Assembly: GCF_013113715.1 (NCBI RefSeq)
Contig: NZ_CP053344.1
Span: 2,790,001-2,854,000, forward strand
Length of the DNA: 64,000 nt
Reading direction: 5' to 3'
DNA from: Herbiconiux sp. SALV-R1
Lineage (GTDB): Bacteria; Actinomycetota; Actinomycetes; Actinomycetales; Microbacteriaceae
Within the stretch, counting starts at the first letter, position 1. Each line of letters starts with the position of its first letter. The position numbers were made by a program, and so were the translations under genes. Positions 58,328-64,000 of the stretch are shown here, piece after piece. The notes beneath the pieces are model-generated. The model was not told the origin of the DNA. It saw only the letters and a list, made by a program, of their open reading frames with translations, and searched no databases.

Positions 58328-60504
58328 TGACGACCAACGTCGAGGGGCGCCATCGCAGCACCTTGACACCCGCACCGTCGGGAACCCGCGGCATCAGGCT
58401 CGACATCGAGGGACTCCGTGCCGTCGCGGTGCTGGCCGTGCTGGTGTACCACCTGAAGCCCGAGTGGCTGATGGGCGGCTTCGCCGGAGTCGACATCTTC
58501 TTCGTCATCTCCGGCTTCCTCATCACCTCCCACCTGATGCGCGAGGCGGACACCAAGGGCACCATCTCCCTGCGGCAGTTCTACGCGCGGCGCATCATGC
58601 GGCTCATCCCCGCCTCGACCCTCGTTCTCGTCACGACGGCTGTCGGTGTCGCCGTCTTCGCCCCGCGCATCTTGTGGAACCAGATCGGCGCCGACATCGC
58701 CGCGGCGGCCACGTACTCGCTCAACTGGCTCCTGGCGTCGCGGTCGATCGACTACCTCGCCGAAGACTCGGTCGCCTCACCGGTGCAGCACTTCTGGTCG
58801 CTCGGAGTGGAGGAGCAGTTCTATCTGTTCTGGCCGCTCCTGATCATCCTCGCGATCGCTTTCAGTCGTTTCGTGAAACTCGATCGGCGGCGTGCCGCGA
58901 GCATTTTCGCCGGCCTCGTGTTCGTCTTCTCGCTCGCCTTCGCCCTTCGGCAGTCCGCCGTCGGCGACGTCTCGGCCTACTTCACCACGACCACCCGGCT
59001 GTGGGAACTCGCCGCCGGCGCGCTAGTGGCCCTCAACATCACCGCGATCCGAACCGTGGTTCCCCGCGTGGTGCGCGGCCCGCTCACGCTGATCGGCATC
59101 CTCGCCATCGCTTGGACGCTCTTCTTCGTCGATGACAGCTTCTGGCCCGGCCCCGCCACCGTGATCCCGATCGCCGGAATCGCGCTCATCATCCTCGCGG
59201 GAGACAACGAGCGGCCGACCATCACCGAGCGCGGACTCTCGCTCGCCCCGATGGTCTGGATCGGTTCCATCTCCTATTCGATATACCTGTGGCACTGGCC
59301 GATCATCGTGCTCGCGGGATACGTGTGGACGACGTTGCCCGCGCCGGTCGTGATCGCCATCCCGATTGTGTCGATCGGGCTCGCTTGGCTCACTGCCCGG
59401 CTCATCGAATCGCCGCTGCGGTTCGCCCCGTGGTTCAAGAAGCACTCGCTCCGCTCGTTCGGGTTCGGTGCCGCCGCTCTTCTCGTCAGCGTCGCCGCCG
59501 GGGCCGCACTGTTCTTCGGCGGCCCGAGCAACATCCTCAAGGCGCCCGATGGCGCCGTCGCCGCGGGAGCGGCCGCGCTGCCCGCCACGATCGACCTCTC
59601 CGCACGCACCTCCGCACAGTGGCTCGACGGGGTCGACTGGGCCGTGCCGTCGCCCCTCGAGGCGGTCGACGACGTGCCGGTGATTTACGCCGACGGCTGC
59701 CAGCAGGACACCGTCTCGAGCGAACCCGTGAGCTGCACCTACGGCGACACCTCCTCCGATGAGGTCATGGCACTGGTGGGCGACTCGAAAGCAGCCCAGT
59801 GGATGCCCGCCCTCTCCGCCATCGCTGAGCAGCACGGCATGCGGTTGGTCACGTACCTCAAGTCGTCGTGCGCCTTCGTCGATGCTCCCATCGAGCGAGA
59901 CGGCGAGGCCTATGACTCGTGCTCCGACTGGTACGGCACCGTGATGGCTGAGCTCGAAAGCCTCCAGCCCGCAGTCGTCGTCACGAGTCAGGTGAAGGGG
60001 CTCGCCTTCGATGCGGCCGATCCCGACGCCGCTGACGAGACCCTGCGTCAAACCATGGTCGACGGACTCGACCGCACCTGGAGCGCCCTGACGGCCCTCG
60101 GTTCGTCGGTGGTCGTGATCGGAGACACGCCGCAGGTCGGCGCCAACGTCTACGAGTGCGTCGCCGCGAACGTCGACGAGCTCGACACCTGCTCGTACGA
60201 CCGCGACGAAGCGATCGAGAAGAGTGCTCTGCCGTCCCAGGAGCTGGCCGCCCAGGCCCTCCAGGGACGCGAGATCGTGGTCGGCGAGCCGACCACTGAA
60301 CCCGCCGATCCGGGTGAGGCCGGCCCGGTGCTGATCGACATGAACGATGTCATCTGTCCGTCGAGTGAGATGTGCCCCGCGATCGTCGGCAACACCCTCA
60401 TCTATCGATCCGGCTCGCATATCACGGCGACGTACGTCATGTCTGCGACCGGCCTGCTCGGCGACGCCATGACGGCCGCCGGGGTCTTCGCGCCCCGCAG
60501 CTGA
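58327..60504 (+). CDS. AT3-SGNH O-acyltransferase (fourth, altered His-block)
   Basis: This 725-residue paralogue is on the plus strand, its ATG overlapping the beta-helix stop (TGATG), so the two are made together. AT3 part: RLDIEGLRAVAVLAVLVYH and VFFVISGFLITSHLM. SGNH part: ALVGDSKAAQWMP keeps Gly-Asp-Ser, but the second block reads YRSGSHITATY, with Ser where D-x-x-H needs Asp. The catalytic triad may be incomplete or supplied differently. It could act on a different sugar or position from the three minus-strand copies. Confidence 0.86.
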   Translation: MTTNVEGRHRSTLTPAPSGTRGIRLDIEGLRAVAVLAVLVYHLKPEWLMGGFAGVDIFFVISGFLITSHLMREADTKGTISLRQFYARRIMRLIPASTLVLVTTAVGVAVFAPRILWNQIGADIAAAATYSLNWLLASRSIDYLAEDSVASPVQHFWSLGVEEQFYLFWPLLIILAIAFSRFVKLDRRRAASIFAGLVFVFSLAFALRQSAVGDVSAYFTTTTRLWELAAGALVALNITAIRTVVPRVVRGPLTLIGILAIAWTLFFVDDSFWPGPATVIPIAGIALIILAGDNERPTITERGLSLAPMVWIGSISYSIYLWHWPIIVLAGYVWTTLPAPVVIAIPIVSIGLAWLTARLIESPLRFAPWFKKHSLRSFGFGAAALLVSVAAGAALFFGGPSNILKAPDGAVAAGAAALPATIDLSARTSAQWLDGVDWAVPSPLEAVDDVPVIYADGCQQDTVSSEPVSCTYGDTSSDEVMALVGDSKAAQWMPALSAIAEQHGMRLVTYLKSSCAFVDAPIERDGEAYDSCSDWYGTVMAELESLQPAVVVTSQVKGLAFDAADPDAADETLRQTMVDGLDRTWSALTALGSSVVVIGDTPQVGANVYECVAANVDELDTCSYDRDEAIEKSALPSQELAAQALQGREIVVGEPTTEPADPGEAGPVLIDMNDVICPSSEMCPAIVGNTLIYRSGSHITATYVMSATGLLGDAMTAAGVFAPRS

Positions 60505-60511
60505 CGGCGCT

Positions 60512-63358
60512 CTAGGGTCGTTGCCGGTACCGGTGCCGGGAGAAGACGCCCGCGGCGACCAGCACCCCACCGACGGCGAGGAACGGGAGCACTGGTACGC
60601 CGGTCTGAGGCAACGCGCCGGTGCCGCCGCCCGTCGACAGCGGCGCGGGGGTCGGCCCCGCGGTCCCGGTCGGGACGGAATCGGGTGCGGCGGTGGGGGT
60701 CGCAGTGGGTACCGGCGTCGGGGAGGGCCTCGGGGTCGAAGTCGGGGTCGGCGCGGGGGTCACGGTCGGCGTGGGTATCGGGGTCGGCGTGGGTGTCGGG
60801 GTCGGTGTCGGGGTCGGTGTGGGAGTCGGGGTCGGCGTGGGCGTCACGGTCGGTGTGGGAGTCGGGGTCGGCGTGGGCGTCACGGTCGGTGTGGGAGTCG
60901 GGGTCGGCGTGGGCGTCACGGTCGGTGTGGGAGTCGGGGTCGGCGTGGGCGTCACGGTCGGTGTGGGAGTCGGGGTCGGCGTGGGCGTCACGGTCGGTGT
61001 GGGAGTCGGGGTCGGTGCAACCGCTGCCGCTGGAATGCTGACGAGCAGTTTGGCCGTGTACCTCTGTCCGTCGTCAGCGGTGATCCGGGCCCGGTACCCG
61101 GTGTCCGCCGAGCCGAACGTGATCCGTCCGTCTTCGACCTGCACGAAAGGGGGCGTGGAGTACTCCCCCTCGGTCTCGACGGTCCACGTGACGAAGCGCG
61201 TCAGATCCACCGGAGTGCGCACGCCGTTGAGCCAGACGGTGCCTAGGGCGGAGATCGAGCTGCTCTCGCCCTGCACCGGCTTCGCCGCAGCGAGCGCGAG
61301 CCGCTCGTCGAAGACGGCCGCCTGCGTCGCGGAGACGTATCTCTCCGGCGTCGCCGTTCCGCGTTCGTTCTTCGCCTCGATCGCGAGGGACAGGTCTCCA
61401 AACGACGCGAGAGCACCCTCCACCGCGTAGACCTGGAAAGGCCCCTCGTCGTCGTGCGGGACGAGTTCGAGACCGGCAGGCAGATCGGCGGTCAGCTGCG
61501 CCTCGGGTGTACCGAAGACGTAGACCGGGTAGGAGAGGTCGACGTACTGTTTGGGCTGAGGCAGCGATGAGGTGATGATCGAGACGACGGGAGGTTCGGC
61601 GCCCTCGTCGGGGAGCTCGGAGACGTTGACCGGAATCACCTCGGTCTCAAGCCGCGGTTCATTCTCCGTTCCGCTATACACGGTGATCGTGTAGTCACCC
61701 GCTTCGGTCGGGGTGCCTCCGAGGGTGATGACCCTCCGAAAGAGCCCATCGTTGGCCGGCAACGCTCGGATCTGCGAGGTCAGTTCCATTCCGGGCGGAA
61801 TGGTCGACCGGTCCACCGCAAGCGCCGGGCTGAACACCGAGGCCGCCACCAGCTGAAGTTCAGACGGCATGCCGACAAAGACAGACGCAGACTCCGGCGT
61901 CACCGTCGGCGCACCTGACCCGACAAGAGTGTCGAGCCGGGTCGAGACCGTGGATGCCGCGAACTCATCGGTCGCCTCGTGCGTTCCGGTAACCGAGATC
62001 AGGGCACCCACGTCATCGGGCGCAAGGGTGTACGTCTCCGCGGTGGCTCCGGCGATCGGCTCGCCGTCCTTGAACCACTGGTACTCCCAGACCCACTCCC
62101 ACCGCGGGGAGTACAAGGCTTCGACCTCGGCCTCCTCGCCGGGAACCCAGTCCTTCGGATCGATCGCGAGTCGGGCTCCGAAAACCGCCCCGGGAACATA
62201 CTGCTCACGGAGGGCAGCGGTCGCTCCGTCTGCGTCGCACCCGAGGTCGAGCGCGAACAACCGGCCTGCCGAGGTGATCGCATACAGTTCGGCGGGATTC
62301 TGACGAGACCGACGACTGTCGATGGGGAACCCCGCCAGGTCGACAAGCGAATCCCCGGCCGGTATGCCGTTCACCCGGGCCACCGAGAACGGCTCCGGCA
62401 GGTCGCAGCGCCCGCCCACCCAGACCTGCCCATTGGTATCCACCGCTGCAGTGACCCCGATGTTCGAGGTCGAAGGCGCGGCTCCGAGCACGAGCTCCTC
62501 GAAGGCGCCCGAGCGCTCCGACAGCGTGAACGTCCGTCCGTCGGTCGTGAGCACGGAGAGCTGACTGTCTCGGCTGGTCGGGTACGACGGCAGATACCTG
62601 AGTTCTGCGGCGGCCGGTCCGCCGGGGAGTGGGAGCGCCATGGCCGGGCCGTCCGGCTCGGCCGGAGCGGTTCCAGTCGGATTCCAGCCGTCGGTGTAGC
62701 GCCAGGTATAGATCGCGCCCGACCGGGTCGCGGCGTACGCCTCTCCGCCGCCGGCGACCTCCACGACGGGATCGTCGGCCGGCACTCCCTCGACGACGAC
62801 CGGCCCGGTGAAGATGGCGTACGTCAATCCCTCGGTCTTGAAGACCCACGACCAAGAGAGCACGGCTCCGGATTCCGTGACACCCAGCACGACGCCGCCT
62901 GCACTCGAGATCGAGACGAGCGGGCCGGTCTCCGCGGTGTCGTAGGGAACGCGGGTCGGCGACTCCCAACGCTGCGAGGGATATTGCGGGCCGGACCATT
63001 CCTCGCAGTTGGGAGCCCCCCAGGCCCAGAGGGTCCCGTCTCCGCCGAGCGCCGCCGACGACTCGGATCCGGCCGCGATCTCGATGATCGTCTGACCCTC
63101 GTCGAGATCGAAATCGACCTCCTGCGGAGAGTACTCGGTGGGAATGCTCGTGTAGCAGCTGCCCCGATCCTGAGTCAGCCCGTTCACGAACACGCGGGAG
63201 TCGTCCGTCAAAGCGAGCGAGTGCTGACTGCCCGACACGACCTGAGTGAAGACGAGGTCGGCCTCCGGTGCCACGGCCGACGCAGCCGGCGCAGCGGACA
63301 GCGACATCCCCGCCAGTGCGGTCGCTGCCAGAACGGCACCCAGAACCTTGGTGATCAT
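60512..63358 (-). CDS. LPQTG-anchored RCC1-repeat surface protein
   Basis: This 948-residue wall protein has a signal peptide ([24 protein letters not shown]). RCC1-type propeller repeats (residues about 35-400) are visible, for example [45 protein letters not shown] and [22 protein letters not shown]. An Ig-like domain ([22 protein letters not shown]) and further beta-sandwich domains follow. Next comes a Pro/Thr/Val stalk of about 90 residues encoded by 36-bp repeats. The end is a sorting signal, [20 protein letters not shown] then RHRYRQRP, so sortase attaches it to peptidoglycan. It ends eight bases from the AT3 gene end. Confidence 0.88.
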   Translation of the reverse strand: MITKVLGAVLAATALAGMSLSAAPAASAVAPEADLVFTQVVSGSQHSLALTDDSRVFVNGLTQDRGSCYTSIPTEYSPQEVDFDLDEGQTIIEIAAGSESSAALGGDGTLWAWGAPNCEEWSGPQYPSQRWESPTRVPYDTAETGPLVSISSAGGVVLGVTESGAVLSWSWVFKTEGLTYAIFTGPVVVEGVPADDPVVEVAGGGEAYAATRSGAIYTWRYTDGWNPTGTAPAEPDGPAMALPLPGGPAAAELRYLPSYPTSRDSQLSVLTTDGRTFTLSERSGAFEELVLGAAPSTSNIGVTAAVDTNGQVWVGGRCDLPEPFSVARVNGIPAGDSLVDLAGFPIDSRRSRQNPAELYAITSAGRLFALDLGCDADGATAALREQYVPGAVFGARLAIDPKDWVPGEEAEVEALYSPRWEWVWEYQWFKDGEPIAGATAETYTLAPDDVGALISVTGTHEATDEFAASTVSTRLDTLVGSGAPTVTPESASVFVGMPSELQLVAASVFSPALAVDRSTIPPGMELTSQIRALPANDGLFRRVITLGGTPTEAGDYTITVYSGTENEPRLETEVIPVNVSELPDEGAEPPVVSIITSSLPQPKQYVDLSYPVYVFGTPEAQLTADLPAGLELVPHDDEGPFQVYAVEGALASFGDLSLAIEAKNERGTATPERYVSATQAAVFDERLALAAAKPVQGESSSISALGTVWLNGVRTPVDLTRFVTWTVETEGEYSTPPFVQVEDGRITFGSADTGYRARITADDGQRYTAKLLVSIPAAAVAPTPTPTPTVTPTPTPTPTPTVTPTPTPTPTPTVTPTPTPTPTPTVTPTPTPTPTPTVTPTPTPTPTPTPTPTPTPTPTPIPTPTVTPAPTPTSTPRPSPTPVPTATPTAAPDSVPTGTAGPTPAPLSTGGGTGALPQTGVPVLPFLAVGGVLVAAGVFSRHRYRQRP
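60837..61016 (-). repeat. Five tandem 36-bp repeats, Pro-Thr stalk
   Basis: Five units of 36 bases (60837-60872 to 60981-61016) are virtually identical. On the minus strand each encodes 12 residues alternating Pro and Thr with one Val. Shorter related repeats (60757-60836) flank them. All are in frame and form the wall-spanning stalk of the LPQTG protein. There are no spacers, so it is not a CRISPR. Confidence 0.9.
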
Positions 63359-63533
63359 GCTGCGCCCCCCGCACGTCGTCTGAATGTGATTGTCACAGCA
63401 AGCGGCCGGATGCGCCAGCTCGGCGAGCCTGCCCGACGCGACCCTGCTAGGGTTGATAGCGTTCACGGTTCGGCAATTGGGAGTCGAACACGGCGAGGGG
63501 TCGCCAGGTGTGGGCATACGAATTGGGTGACGT

Positions 63534-64000
63534 ATGTACGTTCGACGTACTTGGAATTGGGTCAGTGCAGTAGCCGTCTTGGGTTTGGCGGTGGGCGCAC
63601 TGGTCGCGACGGCTGCTTCGCCTGCCTCGGCGGCGGAGGCCTCAGGGCCCGGCACGTACGAGAACGACAGCCCGGCCATCGAGTACTTCGGCACATGGTC
63701 GACCGTCACCTCGATCCGAGACAGCGGCGGCAGCCACAACAACAGCAATGCGCCTACGGCGACCGCCAGCTTCACCTTCTCCGGGCCGAGCGTTCAATGG
63801 CTGAGCCGCAAGACGGCAGCGGGCGGCATCAATGAAGTCTACGTCGACGATGCGCTCGTGCAGACGGTGGACCGCTACGACCCCGTCGGCGCCTTCCAGC
63901 AGGTCATGTACCGGGCCGACGACCTGGGCCCGGGCACCCACACCATCGTCGTGAAGGCGACCGGCACGAAGAACAGCGCCGCCACTGGCTCGACGACGAC
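63534..64000 (+). CDS. Partial secreted protein with carbohydrate-binding-like domain
   Basis: ATG 63534 opens a frame that remains open to the window end (155 codons seen). It has a signal peptide ([24 protein letters not shown]). The mature domain starts [21 protein letters not shown] and continues [37 protein letters not shown] and [11 protein letters not shown]. This is the same fold pattern as the first domain of the beta-helix protein at 56570 (IAYIGDW, FTFQGVGIQWIGSM, EVFIDGEKVATVDGY, GVHTIRVTTTG). It is divergent from the LPQTG gene over 175 bases. The role is unknown; sugar binding is inferred. Confidence 0.75.
   Translation, partial: MYVRRTWNWVSAVAVLGLAVGALVATAASPASAAEASGPGTYENDSPAIEYFGTWSTVTSIRDSGGSHNNSNAPTATASFTFSGPSVQWLSRKTAAGGINEVYVDDALVQTVDRYDPVGAFQQVMYRADDLGPGTHTIVVKATGTKNSAATGSTT

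Noticed and set aside
60757-61016. Regular 36-bp repeats that look like a CRISPR array at first sight
   Set aside because: Units are contiguous without spacers, are in frame and encode a Pro-Thr stalk.

Overview
The window comes from a high-GC actinobacterium, most likely of the family Microbacteriaceae. That placement rests on gene content: a TadA/TadBC/DUF4244 pilus locus, a DUF4177-RidA-PBP neighbourhood, an Rv2578c-type radical SAM protein, Tat-exported small proteins and an LPQTG surface protein. It is an inference, because no rRNA is present. Most genes are strongly GC-biased, so almost every antisense frame is open and had to be discarded.

Layout. (1) 1-2880: the right edge of an AT-richer, gene-poor element, probably a prophage or integrated island. 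It holds a partial phage-like gene, an HTH protein and small orphan ORFs. It abuts a Tad/Flp pilus locus (2758-5892) whose pilin-like gene is cut after its N-terminal pilin motif, so the rest of the pilus operon is missing on this side. The TadBC and TadA genes carry in-frame repeat expansions. (2) 6.2-15 kb: housekeeping genes: RidA, DUF4177, a class A PBP with two PASTA domains, a metallophosphoesterase, tRNA-Pro(CGG), thymidine kinase, a radical SAM protein, an MFS exporter and a VOC protein. (3) 15.6-29.7 kb: a catabolic island. On the minus strand lie a DUF6282 amidohydrolase, a BKACE (DUF849) enzyme, a two-cupin protein, an HpcH-type aldolase, an SDR, an iron-type alcohol dehydrogenase and a succinate-semialdehyde-type dehydrogenase. 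On the plus strand lie an IclR regulator, a polyamine-type ABC transporter, a second IclR regulator and a cyclase-family hydrolase. The transporter would import a small, possibly amine-containing or acidic compound, and the enzymes would degrade it to an aldehyde and central metabolites. (4) 29.7-37.5 kb: a patchwork with a double-frameshifted membrane acyltransferase, DUF3800, a lipoprotein, a membrane protein with its winged-helix regulator, three small Tat-signal proteins, a DUF418-like protein and VanZ. (5) 37.5-40.5 kb: a compact cassette of a cysteine-free E1/ThiF-like adenylating enzyme translationally coupled to a LuxI/FeeM-like acyl-amino-acid synthase. It is divergent from a TetR regulator that has a perfect palindrome before its start. 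(6) 41.3-64 kb: a cell-surface polysaccharide region. It contains DUF4012, UDP-glucose dehydrogenase, a UDP-uronate-type epimerase, a GT4 glycosyltransferase, an AlgD-like GDP-mannose dehydrogenase, four AT3-SGNH O-acyltransferases, a parallel beta-helix protein, an LPQTG-anchored RCC1-repeat protein and a secreted protein that shares a domain with the beta-helix protein. Malate:quinone oxidoreductase sits among these genes.

The two most interesting systems are the putative uronic-acid-rich, heavily O-acylated exopolysaccharide locus with its beta-helix enzyme (47-60.5 kb), and the acyl-synthase/E1 signal-like cassette (37.6-40.4 kb). Both functional readings are inferred from domains and gene order only.
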